From NCBI GenBank assembly GCA_012522415.1, contig JAAYKM010000025.1:1-51034 (forward strand): a stretch of DNA of 51,034 nt, in the 5' to 3' direction. The stretch comes from Deltaproteobacteria bacterium. GTDB lineage: Bacteria; Desulfobacterota; Syntrophia; Syntrophales; JAAYKM01. The notes below the pieces were generated by a model, which made no database searches, had not been told where the DNA came from, and saw nothing but the letters and a program-made list of their open reading frames with translations. Position numbers and translations under genes: made by a program. Below are positions 17,271 to 27,414 of the stretch, in pieces. Position 1 is the stretch's first letter, and each line of letters begins with the position of its first letter.

Positions 17271-20200
17271 TCAGCCGAGTTCGACGAAAGCATGGTGTTT
17301 GAGGCCGTCGTCCAGCAGGCGGATCTTCCCGTCAGGCTGCTCGACCCCGTCCAGCAAAACCCGTCGGGTGTTCCAAGTTTCATCGCCCGTTTTTTGAAAC
17401 GCGATGTGGTAAAAGGTATCACGGTAGCGATAGGTGAGCTTGAACCCGGGCCATTCAGCGGGTAGAAGCGGGCTGAAGGAGAGGGCATCGATTTCCAGGT
17501 GAAGGCCGAGGAGGTCCTGGATCAGCAATTGATAGAGCCAGGCTGCGGAACCGGTGTACCAGCTCCAGCCGCCTTCGCCTTCATGTCCCGGGACTGTGTA
17601 GAGATCGGCGGCGAGGACATAGGGTTCCACTTTGTAGGTGCCGATATGTTCCGGCGTATCGCCATGGCGGACAGGATTGAGATATTGAAAGATTTCCCAG
17701 GCCGTCTTGCCCTTCCTGAGGGCGGCAAAGGCCATGGCGGTCCACACCGCGGCATGGGTGTACTGGCCGCCGTTTTCCCGTACCCCTGGGAGATACCCCT
17801 TGATGTAGCCCGGGTCCCAGGGCGCCTCATCGAAAGGCGGATCGAAGAGACGGATGAGGCGGTGTTCATGGTCAACCAGACGTTTCAGGACCGATTTCAT
17901 CGCAGTGCGGGCGCGTTGGGGGTCGGTGGCGCCACCCAGCACGGCCCAGCTCTGTGGAATGGAGTCGATCTGGCACTCGGGATTCCGGGCGGAGCCAAGG
18001 GGGGTTCCGTCATCGAAAAAGGCGCGCAGATACCATTGGCCATCCCAGGCATGCAGGTCCAGCTGTGTCACAAGCTTTTTTGCTTCCTCCTCACAGGTAG
18101 CGGCAAAGGCCTTGTCCCCATACCGGGCAGCCAGAGGTGAGAATTCACGGAGGATCTTAAGCAGAAAGAAGCCCAGCCAGACACTTTCACCGCGTCCTTC
18201 TCGACCGATACGGTTCATTCCGTCATTCCAGTCACCGGACCCTATCAGTGGTAGTCCGTGGCTGCCGAAACGCAGGGCAAGTCGGATGGCGCGCGCCGCA
18301 TGTTCATAAAGCGAAGCGGTCTCTTCGGTCACACGGGGTTCGTCGTAAACAGATTCCTCGTTTTCCCCTGGAGGCCGGGCGTCGAGAAAGGGACGGGTTT
18401 CGTCTAGTATGACTGTGTCGCCGGTGACTGCGACGTAACGACACAGGACCAGAGGGAGCCACAGCAGATCGTCAGAAATGCGGGTACGCACGCCTCGGCC
18501 TGTAGGCGGATGCCACCAGTGCTGTACGTCCCCTTCCTGAAACTGACGGGAGGCGCTGAGCAACAGGTGATCGCGGGTCAGCCACGGGCACTCGTAGAGG
18601 AAAGCCAGGGAATCCTGCAACTGATCCCGGAAACCGTAGGCGCCGCCGGACTGGTAAAACCCGGAGCGACCCCAGAAGCGCGAGGAAAGGGTCTGGTATA
18701 GCAGCCAGTGGTTGACGAGGACATTCACGGAAGCATCCGGTGTTTCGACGTGGATGCCGCCGAGTTGGTGTTGCCAAGAAGCCCACACCTTCTCCAGAGC
18801 CTGGCGGGCGCCGTTCGTACCGCCCTGATGGCGGAGCCAGGCACGGGCCTCGTCCTCAGTTCCTGATGACCCCAGACAGAATACGACCTCGATCTGCTCA
18901 CCGGGTGCTATTTCAAACCAGGTCTGTATAGCGGCGCAGGGATCCATTCCGGCACCGACACGGTTTGAAAGGCGTTGGCGTCGAAGCGCGGCGGGTTCGG
19001 CAAGGGACCCGTTCCGGCCGATGAACTCCGTTCGATCCGCCGTCAGGGCGCGTTCCTGGCTGCTGCAATGAAAAAATGCGAGGCGGTCGGTAAAATCGAC
19101 ATTGAAAGCATTCCGGGCGAAAATGGCCCCACTTTGCGTATCGAGGTAAGTGACCACATGCATTGCGTTGAGGTCCCGTTGTTCTCCCAGCACCCATTCA
19201 CAATATCCGGTGATGGACACGTGCCGGAGACGCCCGGTGTTGTTGCGTATCGTGATGGTCGTGAACTTCAAGGGGGCATCGGTGGCGACATAGACGGTCG
19301 TTTCAGAGAAGAGTCCCGAATAAGCCTGCTCGAAGACGGTGTAGCCATGTCCGTGACGGCAGATGCAGGGGGCCTTGGCAAATACGGGGGCAGGCATGGG
19401 GGACCAGAAATGGCCCGTTTCCTCATCCCGGATGTAAAACGTTTCACCACCCGGATTCTCGACAGGGTCGTTATGCCACGGCGTCAGCCGGAACTGGTGG
19501 GCATTTTCGCTCCAGGTCGAGGCGCTGCCGGACTCGCTGACGACGCTGCCGAAGAAGGGGTTGGCAAGGACGTTGACCCAGGGGGCGGGAGTGCTCTCAC
19601 CGGCATTCAACTGAATGACGTATTCGCGGCCGTCACGGGTGAAGCCTCCGAGGCCATTGAAAAATGTCAATTCCCTCATGGGGAGGGGAGGCGTAAGGCC
19701 CGCCTTCTCGTTTTGGCGCTTGGGCTCCAGTGCTGGAATATCCACCTCGGGGACGACGCGGCGTTCTATTTGGTCTTCCAGGGCACCGTACCTGTCGCTG
19801 AACACCAGTCGGGCAACAGCCTGGAAAAGAGTCCGGTCATCTTCAGCCACCTGGTCGATGTTGCGCAGAAAAATGCCGCCCGGCTGGTCAAGGAGCTTGC
19901 CTTCCGTACCGGCCTGCACCAGACCGATGATGGCGTCAAGCAGATCCTGACGGTACCCTGAAAAGGCCTCGGACAGGATAACCAGGTCCGTTTCAAGCCC
20001 CTTCTGTCGCCAATAGCCATGGGCCTGCACCAGGCTGCGGACGAGATCCAGGTTGGCGATATCCGTAATGGAGAGCAGGACGATGGGACGGTCGCCGGAA
20101 ATACCGTAGCTCCAGAGGGCCGCCTGGTTCTTCCTGTTGGCTGCGATGGTACCGGCGCGACCACGACGGTGAGGACCGGCGAAGAACAGCGAGCCGGCCA

Positions 20201-23200
20201 ATTGACCGTACCGTTGAGCGTCCGCCTCGCTGATGCGTAACTGATGCAGGAGCACCTGGCTGCGTGTCCAGGACAGTGAGAACACGCGCTCGCTCATGTT
20301 TGGGTCGAGACAGCGGTCCACATAGATTTCGGCTGCATTCCGTGTGGGGGCAACTCCGAGGAAGGCGTTGACCCGAACTGAGTGTCCTGGCTCGATACGG
20401 ACACGATAACGAACAGCCGCAACAGGATCGAGGACAAACCCTGCCTTGTTGGGGAGGGGACCGGGTTGATCCAGGGCGGTCGGATTGCGTGTCGAACGGT
20501 TTCTACCGATGAACGCCGCGCGGTCGGTTTCGTAGGAAGGCCCTCGCAGGACGAGACCTCCTTCCACGCCAAGAAAATGAAACATCCACGGGGGCTGTTC
20601 ATCCGCTGACGAGGGACGACGGGTGAACAGGAGGGCGCCCTTGCCGGGAAGGGGCATCGCGGTGACAAAGAGCTTGTGGAACGCGGGGTGCGCCGCTTCG
20701 GCACGTCCGGCAAGCAGCACGGGTTCACTGTAACTGGTGATTTCGATCGTCCGCGGACGGCGGGAGAGATTGGTCAGGGTGAGCTGTCGCAGTTCCACGT
20801 CATCTTCAGGGCAGACCGCTACCTGGAGATGGCTCTGGAACTGGTGGGCCACGGATTGGAACTGCGCGCCCCCTTGGGAAAACACGGATTCATAGCGATC
20901 AAAATCGTGGTCCAGGGGCCGGGCTGTGGGCGACCAGACCTTCCCGGTGCTTACTTCTTGCAGATAGAAGTAGAAACCGTGGATGTTCTGGGCGGAGTCC
21001 TCGCGCCAACGGGTCAGGTCAAGCCCCTGCCATCGGCTGACTCCACTTCCCCCGTTGGTAATCATGACATGGTAGCGACCGTTAGACAGGAGATGCACTT
21101 CCGGAACGGGAGTCTCCGGGGTGTCAAATGAGCGAGAGATCGATTCAAGGACTTCAGGAGCGTGGAAATCAACGGTCTCCGCTACAGCAGTCATTGGATG
21201 CATTCGTGGACGCGCAAGAGGGATGCGTTCCTGCAGGAGCAGGGTGGCGGATTTCAGCTGCGGATCGGCCATGAAGCGGCGCTGCATCGGTTGGTCGTGG
21301 AGAAAGTGGTCGAACGCCAACAGGCTCATCCCGTTGTGATGCGCCATCCAGGAGTACACGACGGAGAAGGGCTCATCGGCGCGTACGCGGGCGGGTGTGT
21401 AGTCCACGGCCTCGTACAGACCGAAACGACCGTGCATCCCGTCACCGACTAGACGCTGGAGGTTACGCACTGCCTCTACCGGTTGGACCATCAAGGCCAT
21501 GGCGCTGGCATAAGGCGCGATGACCAAGTCATCGGCCAGGCCGCGTTTCATGCCGAGCATGGGGACACCGAAAGCCCGGTACTGGTAAACTTGGCTGGAG
21601 TCCAACTGGTTGTACCCCGATTCGGAAATGCCCCAGGGGGTGCCTGTCTGTCGGCCGTAGCGAATCTGACGCTTTACCGCACCTTTGCAGGTCGCATCCA
21701 GGAGGGTGTCCTCGTAAACCGGCATTACGAGCATCGGCATCAGGTACTCAAACATGGAGCCGCTCCAGGAAGCCAGTACGGGAGGGTCCTCCCCAGGGGC
21801 AAGGCGCCTTCCGAGATGAAACCAATGCTCCAGGGACAATTGCCCTCGGGCCACGCCGACATAGCTTCCGAGACGGCTTTCCGATGCCATCAGGTCATAG
21901 AAGCCTGGATCCAGGGTGTGGGCTTCGAGGTTGTAACCGATGGAGAGCTGATGACGGTCGGCATCGTAAAGGAAATCCAGATCATGCTCGCTGAACTCGG
22001 TGCACCGTGCCGCGGCGGCATTGAGGTCTGAAATACGCTGTGAGGCCCGTGCACTGACGAGGGTCAGCCACTCGATCCAGCGGCGGGATAAATCCTCGTC
22101 CGATTCTTGTAACAGGCGCGGTTCCCAGCGCTGAACCAGGGTGGCCAGAGAGTCCATGGTAGCGCCATATCCGGTTTCCCGCAGCAATTCCTCCCAAAGC
22201 GAGGCATCGAGACCGGCGTGCTCCTTCGCCAGGAAGTGGGGAGGCGTCGTGCCGGTCCATGGGTTGAAGTAGCGGATCTCCCCGGCAAAGTCGGCGCACT
22301 GCCTCTGGAGCGCTTCGCACCAGAAGGCAAGCGATTCATCCGCCTCCAGGGCGTCGGCCAAATTTTTGGCCTGACCCGCGAAGGTCTCCAGTTCCCGCAG
22401 AATACCGTGCATCGATGATGAGACGGCGCGGAGCGACTTGGTTCGTTTCGTGATCCGGGCGGACGCCGCCTTCAACTTATCTGAAGGAATCAGGCATTCC
22501 GGACGCCGCCGGGCCGATTCGATTGTCTGCATCAGGATGCCGGCCGTGTCCTCAAGTCCCTCCTGCCACCGTGCAGGCAGGAGAGGGCTGTGTGCCATTT
22601 CCTGCAAACCCTGGTTGACCACAATCAGCATTGCCGCGAAATTTCCGCTGTCCACCGAGGAAATGTAAAGCGGATGCAGCGGTTTCAGATTGCTGGTGTC
22701 GTACCAGTTGTAGAAATGCCCTCGATACCGTTCCATCCGTTCAAGCGTGTCCAGGGTGCGGGTCATGCGAAACAGGAAGCGTCCCGGCGAGAGATAGCCG
22801 AAATCACAGGCGGCCAGGTCGCTGGCCATGCCCATTCCGATGTTGGTTGGCGAAGTCCGCTGCGCGAGCGCCGGCAACGGGCTTTCCTGGAAATTGTCGG
22901 GTGGGAGCCAGTGGGTGCCCTCTTCCACAAAGTGATCGAAGTAAGCCCAGGTATGTCGGGCCAGTCGGCGAATGAATGTGATCTGAGCGGCATTCAACGG
23001 TGGATGGGGCTTTGCAGGGGCGCGGCTGACGAACCATGCTATGGCAGGGGACATGAACCACAATCCCGTCAGCGCGAGGAGCAGGGCGTTGGCTGGCATG
23101 ACCCCTGTCAACATGGGCGTTGCACCAGCCACCGCAAGGACCGGGGCCGCCCACATTTCACGGACGATACCCCCGAAGGAAGTCCGCGCCGTTCGTTCAC

Positions 23201-26078
23201 TGTGACTGACCGTCTTCCATTCAAGGAGTCGCCGCCGTACCCGCAGGCGCCAGAACACCCGGGCAATGGCGTCCAGGTTCACCCAGGCCTGATAGGGAAC
23301 GAGGGCCAGCTCCAGAAGTTCAACGCCCCATTGACGCCCTTCTCGCGTCGCAAGGGCCCGCAGGTGAACGAAAAGGGGGACCTCTTTTCCCTTTAACAGA
23401 AACCCCCGCAGCGTTTGCAGACCCTGCGGAAAGAAGTAGATTCCCAGGAGGATGGCAATACGTTGTGTCGCGCCCGTTGTCCAGGCATGACCTGTCGAAA
23501 GGAGTGCCAGAAGAAGGGCGGCCGGAACCAGGCTGCGCCGCAGGTTATCGAAAATCATCCACCTGGCCAGTCCGTTCAGGGGATTGCGCGCCCGGCGACC
23601 GTGAGGTCCCGGAATTCGAGAAAACAGCCACCCCGCGATCTGCCAGTCCCCCCGAACCCAGCGATGACGTCGGTGGCCATCCACAGTAACCCTCGAGGGT
23701 TCGCTTTCGATCAACTCCACGTTGCTGATAAACCCGCAACGGGCGTGGCATCCCTCGATCAGGTCATGACTCAGGATGAGGTTATCGGGGAAACGTCCAC
23801 CCGTGGCCGCGTGGAAGGTGCGTATGTCATAAATGCCTTTACCGACAAACTGACCCAATCCAAAAAGATCCGGGTAGACGCTGGCGATTTCCTGCGTGTA
23901 GGGATTGATGCCCGTTTCACCGGAGCGGATCCGGGCAAAGATCGATCGGTGCGCTGAAGTCAGGCTGACAGAAATACGGGGCTGGAGGATCGCGTAACCG
24001 CGGGTCACCAGGCGGCGGACCGGATCGAGGTGGGGACGATTCAGCAGATGCGCCATCGTACCCGCCAACCGACGGGCCGAGCCCGGAGGCAGTTCGGTAT
24101 CCGTGTCCAGTGTAATGGCGTAGCGCACGGAACGAAGCACTTCGGGATCACCCTCGACGGTGGAAAAAGCTTCTGTGCGCCCCTCGACCACCAGACGGTT
24201 GAAATCCTCGAGCTTCCCGCGTTTGCGCTCGTGGCCCATCCATTTCCCTTCTCCCGGGTTCCATCGGCGTGGACGATTCAGGAGGAAGAATATCTCCTCT
24301 CCTTTTTGCGCATGGCGTGCATTCAGTTTCCTGATGCCATGGACGGCCGCTTCGACCCATTCGGGGTCCATGGGAAGGTTTTCGCTGTCGGAGTCGGGGA
24401 AATCCGTCAGCAGGCCGAACAACAGGTTCGGGGATTTGTTGCCCAGATAGCGGATCTCGAGATCTTCCAGCAATCGGGCAGTCTCTGCCGGCGGAGCTAG
24501 CATGGTCGGTACCACCACGATGGTTCGATGTTCGGAGGGAATACCCTTGGAAAAATCGAGGCCCGGCAGGAAACGGGACGGAACGAAAAGCGTGGTGATC
24601 CAGTTGATCAAACCGAGGGCAGGCCGGGAAGTAACCAGGAGCGCAGCGATCACCCAGAGAGTGACGATCCAGCCGGGTCCGGCCCCGCGAAGACCGGCCA
24701 CCGGAACGGCCGTCATTGCCAGTGTCATCATGACCGCCGAAGTCAGGTAAAAAACCAGGCTATGCTCTCCCAACCAGCGGATGAACCGACGGTACGGCGA
24801 AAGTTGGCGACCGATGCGGGTTTCCAATTCATAGAGGCCGGCATCCAATAGAAAGTAGCCTACATGGCTTTCGCGACGGTCCGCGTTGGCCTGGCGGCGC
24901 TCCGCCGCCAGAATCACCGCCGTTTCGGCCACGTCGGGCTCGGACTTGCGACTGTCGCGCGCGAGTTTTTCAACCCTCGTCCTATAACGGTTCCGTGAAC
25001 GGAAGTCCATTTGAGGATAGACACCCGCTGGATCACGCAGAAGGATTGCCTCGATCGCGCTGGCCGCCTCGACGAAACCCTCCCAGTTGATGGCGCCTAT
25101 CGTGCGCATGCTCGTGATGCAGTTGCTGGTGGTAACCAGATCGGCCGCCTGCGCCTGGTTTTCGCTCTGCTGGACACGCTCGATGCTCTGTCCGCCCTCA
25201 AAGAGTTCCTGTTCCAGCCAGTTGAGCGCCAGTCCGAGGGCGGGGTTTACGCCATCGATGTTCGTTACCAGCTCGGAAATAAAGGGCTGGGTCAGGGGAG
25301 GGGACGCACGCACGAAGTCGCCCAATGCCGTGACAAACATTCGGGGATTCGTTTCAACCACTTTCAGAAAGCGATTGGCCCAATGCAGCGCCGCATCACG
25401 CTGGCTTTGCCGCCACACGATCCGCTGGGCTACGAGGTGCAGTTTTTCGATCAGGGACAGGCGCAAGATGATCGGTACCGCCCACAGTTCACCCAGTGTC
25501 AGGGGGTGTCTTTCCTGGTAGGCGTTGATGAAGCGACTCAGGTTTTCGTGTCCCACCTGGCCGTCTGTGTGCCGAACCAGTTCCATAACGATATCGTAGA
25601 CGCGGGGGCATCCACGTCGTGGGCCAGCGCTCAGGCGGGGCAGTCCCCGGCTGTAACCTGAGGACAGATGTGCCTGTGCCAATTCGATCTGTTCCTGGAT
25701 CAGGTAGAAGTTATCCAGCAGCCATTCCGCCGCGGGCCCGATACGATGTCCCTGGCGAACGCTCTCGGCGATGATCTGATGACAGAGGCGGATACCCGTC
25801 TCCTTTTTCACCAGTTTCTGCAACAGCAGTTCTCCGCCCCGGCCGGATTCGTGTTCATGCTTGGATGCCAGGAACCGGGCATGATTCTCCAACTGGCTGA
25901 CACCGAACAATTCGGAGCGCCGCGTCAATTCCTCCTGTCCCGGTGGTTCCGCGAAGACCGCCTCGTCCCGCCTCTTCCACATACGGGTCCACCACGACGT
26001 CCGGGGAGGGGATACTTCCCGCCGTTTGCGGGACGATTTTTTCGTCGCGACGGTTTTCTTTTTGAACTTCAATATCAT
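17271..26078 (-). CDS. ndvB: cyclic beta-1,2-glucan synthase (NdvB/ChvB type)
   Basis: Giant inner-membrane enzyme (2935 aa) that starts, elongates, trims and cyclises beta-1,2-glucan from UDP-glucose. The products are periplasmic osmoregulated glucans linked to envelope stability and host interaction in rhizobia. Membrane segments occur near residues 430-490, then a GT84 glycosyltransferase region with VVVPTM (about 517), a DTDTE acidic motif (about 655) and RGDWQ (about 808), then more membrane segments (about 840-1040). The C-terminal third is a GH94-like phosphorylase domain, with GSGDWNDG at Asp2616-Asp2619 holding the probable catalytic acid. The ATG at 26078 (MILKFKKK) is preferred over an upstream codon at 26111 that lies inside the transposase gene. 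It stands alone and looks more G+C-rich than the core genes to its left. Confidence 0.92.
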   Translation of the reverse strand: MILKFKKKTVATKKSSRKRREVSPPRTSWWTRMWKRRDEAVFAEPPGQEELTRRSELFGVSQLENHARFLASKHEHESGRGGELLLQKLVKKETGIRLCHQIIAESVRQGHRIGPAAEWLLDNFYLIQEQIELAQAHLSSGYSRGLPRLSAGPRRGCPRVYDIVMELVRHTDGQVGHENLSRFINAYQERHPLTLGELWAVPIILRLSLIEKLHLVAQRIVWRQSQRDAALHWANRFLKVVETNPRMFVTALGDFVRASPPLTQPFISELVTNIDGVNPALGLALNWLEQELFEGGQSIERVQQSENQAQAADLVTTSNCITSMRTIGAINWEGFVEAASAIEAILLRDPAGVYPQMDFRSRNRYRTRVEKLARDSRKSEPDVAETAVILAAERRQANADRRESHVGYFLLDAGLYELETRIGRQLSPYRRFIRWLGEHSLVFYLTSAVMMTLAMTAVPVAGLRGAGPGWIVTLWVIAALLVTSRPALGLINWITTLFVPSRFLPGLDFSKGIPSEHRTIVVVPTMLAPPAETARLLEDLEIRYLGNKSPNLLFGLLTDFPDSDSENLPMDPEWVEAAVHGIRKLNARHAQKGEEIFFLLNRPRRWNPGEGKWMGHERKRGKLEDFNRLVVEGRTEAFSTVEGDPEVLRSVRYAITLDTDTELPPGSARRLAGTMAHLLNRPHLDPVRRLVTRGYAILQPRISVSLTSAHRSIFARIRSGETGINPYTQEIASVYPDLFGLGQFVGKGIYDIRTFHAATGGRFPDNLILSHDLIEGCHARCGFISNVELIESEPSRVTVDGHRRHRWVRGDWQIAGWLFSRIPGPHGRRARNPLNGLARWMIFDNLRRSLVPAALLLALLSTGHAWTTGATQRIAILLGIYFFPQGLQTLRGFLLKGKEVPLFVHLRALATREGRQWGVELLELALVPYQAWVNLDAIARVFWRLRVRRRLLEWKTVSHSERTARTSFGGIVREMWAAPVLAVAGATPMLTGVMPANALLLALTGLWFMSPAIAWFVSRAPAKPHPPLNAAQITFIRRLARHTWAYFDHFVEEGTHWLPPDNFQESPLPALAQRTSPTNIGMGMASDLAACDFGYLSPGRFLFRMTRTLDTLERMERYRGHFYNWYDTSNLKPLHPLYISSVDSGNFAAMLIVVNQGLQEMAHSPLLPARWQEGLEDTAGILMQTIESARRRPECLIPSDKLKAASARITKRTKSLRAVSSSMHGILRELETFAGQAKNLADALEADESLAFWCEALQRQCADFAGEIRYFNPWTGTTPPHFLAKEHAGLDASLWEELLRETGYGATMDSLATLVQRWEPRLLQESDEDLSRRWIEWLTLVSARASQRISDLNAAAARCTEFSEHDLDFLYDADRHQLSIGYNLEAHTLDPGFYDLMASESRLGSYVGVARGQLSLEHWFHLGRRLAPGEDPPVLASWSGSMFEYLMPMLVMPVYEDTLLDATCKGAVKRQIRYGRQTGTPWGISESGYNQLDSSQVYQYRAFGVPMLGMKRGLADDLVIAPYASAMALMVQPVEAVRNLQRLVGDGMHGRFGLYEAVDYTPARVRADEPFSVVYSWMAHHNGMSLLAFDHFLHDQPMQRRFMADPQLKSATLLLQERIPLARPRMHPMTAVAETVDFHAPEVLESISRSFDTPETPVPEVHLLSNGRYHVMITNGGSGVSRWQGLDLTRWREDSAQNIHGFYFYLQEVSTGKVWSPTARPLDHDFDRYESVFSQGGAQFQSVAHQFQSHLQVAVCPEDDVELRQLTLTNLSRRPRTIEITSYSEPVLLAGRAEAAHPAFHKLFVTAMPLPGKGALLFTRRPSSADEQPPWMFHFLGVEGGLVLRGPSYETDRAAFIGRNRSTRNPTALDQPGPLPNKAGFVLDPVAAVRYRVRIEPGHSVRVNAFLGVAPTRNAAEIYVDRCLDPNMSERVFSLSWTRSQVLLHQLRISEADAQRYGQLAGSLFFAGPHRRGRAGTIAANRKNQAALWSYGISGDRPIVLLSITDIANLDLVRSLVQAHGYWRQKGLETDLVILSEAFSGYRQDLLDAIIGLVQAGTEGKLLDQPGGIFLRNIDQVAEDDRTLFQAVARLVFSDRYGALEDQIERRVVPEVDIPALEPKRQNEKAGLTPPLPMRELTFFNGLGGFTRDGREYVIQLNAGESTPAPWVNVLANPFFGSVVSESGSASTWSENAHQFRLTPWHNDPVENPGGETFYIRDEETGHFWSPMPAPVFAKAPCICRHGHGYTVFEQAYSGLFSETTVYVATDAPLKFTTITIRNNTGRLRHVSITGYCEWVLGEQRDLNAMHVVTYLDTQSGAIFARNAFNVDFTDRLAFFHCSSQERALTADRTEFIGRNGSLAEPAALRRQRLSNRVGAGMDPCAAIQTWFEIAPGEQIEVVFCLGSSGTEDEARAWLRHQGGTNGARQALEKVWASWQHQLGGIHVETPDASVNVLVNHWLLYQTLSSRFWGRSGFYQSGGAYGFRDQLQDSLAFLYECPWLTRDHLLLSASRQFQEGDVQHWWHPPTGRGVRTRISDDLLWLPLVLCRYVAVTGDTVILDETRPFLDARPPGENEESVYDEPRVTEETASLYEHAARAIRLALRFGSHGLPLIGSGDWNDGMNRIGREGRGESVWLGFFLLKILREFSPLAARYGDKAFAATCEEEAKKLVTQLDLHAWDGQWYLRAFFDDGTPLGSARNPECQIDSIPQSWAVLGGATDPQRARTAMKSVLKRLVDHEHRLIRLFDPPFDEAPWDPGYIKGYLPGVRENGGQYTHAAVWTAMAFAALRKGKTAWEIFQYLNPVRHGDTPEHIGTYKVEPYVLAADLYTVPGHEGEGGWSWYTGSAAWLYQLLIQDLLGLHLEIDALSFSPLLPAEWPGFKLTYRYRDTFYHIAFQKTGDETWNTRRVLLDGVEQPDGKIRLLDDGLKHHAFVELG

Positions 26079-27215
26079 ATGTCTAACCTGATGTATCGGG
26101 GATCTCCTCATCTATGGTCACTTCAGGCGGCATCTGTGCCGACGGGGCCGTCCAGACAAACACCCGCGGGCTCTGCCCGTGATTCCTGACATACTTTTTT
26201 ATACACCCAATCAAGTCCGGCACGTTGTGAAAGATCCCTCCATGGATGCGTTTCCGGGTTAGTTCACGAAAACATTGCTCAACCATGTTCAGCCAGACGC
26301 CGGACGGCGGGATGACAAACAGACGGAACCGTGGATGTCGTTTAAGCCAGGCCGTGACTCCGGAATGTCTGTGAGTACCCTCATTATCGACAATCATCTG
26401 AAGATCGAGGGCCGCAGGAATCTCGTCGTCTATTTTTTTGAGGAAACGTATGAATTCCTTGTGCCGGTGGCGGAGGAGACAGTCCCCGATGACCGTTCTT
26501 TCGAGGCTGCTGAGGGACGAAAAAAGGCCTGTTGTACCATTACGTTTTCCGTCCTGTCTGAGGGTGCCGCAAGGCCCCGTTTCCATGGGTAAAGCGGACC
26601 CTGTTCTGTCGAGGGCGTGGATGTGCGTCTTCTCGTCAACGCAGAAAACAAGCGATTTATCCGGGGGGTTGAGATAGAGCCCAACGACGTCGTACGGTTC
26701 TTCCGGGAACCGTTTGTCCCGGTTTTCCTCGCAGGCATGGATCAAGCCGGGTTTCAAGTCGTGCCGCTTCCAGATACGCCGTACCGTGGCCTGACTTATC
26801 CCCTGGGCTTCGGCCATGCTGCGCGCGCTCCAGCGGCTTGCATTGGGGGGCGTTGCATGCAGGGTGGCATCAACAACCGCCTGGACTTTTTCAAGAGGAA
26901 TGCTGGGGATACGGCCTGGACGGGGTGCATCCTTTTCCAGTCCCGCCAGGCGCAAGGCAAGAAAGCGTTCCCTCCAAAGTTGGACGGTAGGTCTCGATAC
27001 GCCCAACTCTTGGGCTATTTCCCGATTCTGGATTCCGTCTGCAGCCATACAAATAATCCGTGCGCGTTGAACAAGACGCAACGGGTAATTCTTCTCCTCC
27101 GTCCACGAGTTCAGCAGGGTGCGCTCGGCAGGGGACAATATAATCGGGGTTGCCCTTTTCATCAACGATTGTATACCGTGCCTCCCGTTATAAGTCAACT
27201 TATTTATGACACATT
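26079..27215 (-). mobile_element. IS630-family insertion sequence (ends approximate)
   Basis: The element must contain the transposase gene 26083-27162. The ends are not certain. Reading inward, TGTC at 26080-26083 and TGTC on the opposite strand near 27209 begin loosely similar stretches that share TGA..TAT..CGGG, which could be degenerate terminal inverted repeats. I see no clear duplicated TA target. The left end lies at or within a few bases of the ndvB start codon. Confidence 0.5.
26083..27162 (-). CDS. IS630-family transposase
   Basis: Cut-and-paste transposase of 359 aa from the ATG at 27162. The N-terminal half has two helix-turn-helix units (AREIAQELGVSRPTVQLW-like at about 45-65, and GISQATVRRIWKRHDLKPG). 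The C-terminal DDE domain has CVDEKTH (Asp176), MIVDNEGTH (Asp259) and WLNMVEQ (Glu295), so all three acidic residues are present and no frame break is seen. The open frame extends to 27243, but family members begin close to MKRATPIILS. The stop codon is 4 bases from the ndvB start, so read-through transcription into ndvB is possible. Confidence 0.9.
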   Translation of the reverse strand: MKRATPIILSPAERTLLNSWTEEKNYPLRLVQRARIICMAADGIQNREIAQELGVSRPTVQLWRERFLALRLAGLEKDAPRPGRIPSIPLEKVQAVVDATLHATPPNASRWSARSMAEAQGISQATVRRIWKRHDLKPGLIHACEENRDKRFPEEPYDVVGLYLNPPDKSLVFCVDEKTHIHALDRTGSALPMETGPCGTLRQDGKRNGTTGLFSSLSSLERTVIGDCLLRHRHKEFIRFLKKIDDEIPAALDLQMIVDNEGTHRHSGVTAWLKRHPRFRLFVIPPSGVWLNMVEQCFRELTRKRIHGGIFHNVPDLIGCIKKYVRNHGQSPRVFVWTAPSAQMPPEVTIDEEIPDTSG

Positions 27216-27414
27216 GGGACGGCAATTCACAGGTTTGCGTCAAGCAGGATTCATGGGAAAGGCGCCCGTCGTTGCTTGTCAGGTTTTCTGTCGTTCCTTC
27301 TCAAATCGAACAAGGGCATTGTCGGCAATGCACAGATGGGCGAAGAGGGCAGGGTGTTCCAGATGAGGCGGAACCTTGATCGAATGATCTCTCTCCTGTT
27401 TTTTCGGGTCTCGT

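Noticed and set aside
18975-19961. Open frame of 328 codons on the + strand inside the glucan synthase
   Set aside because: Antisense shadow; G+C-rich genes often leave the opposite strand open.
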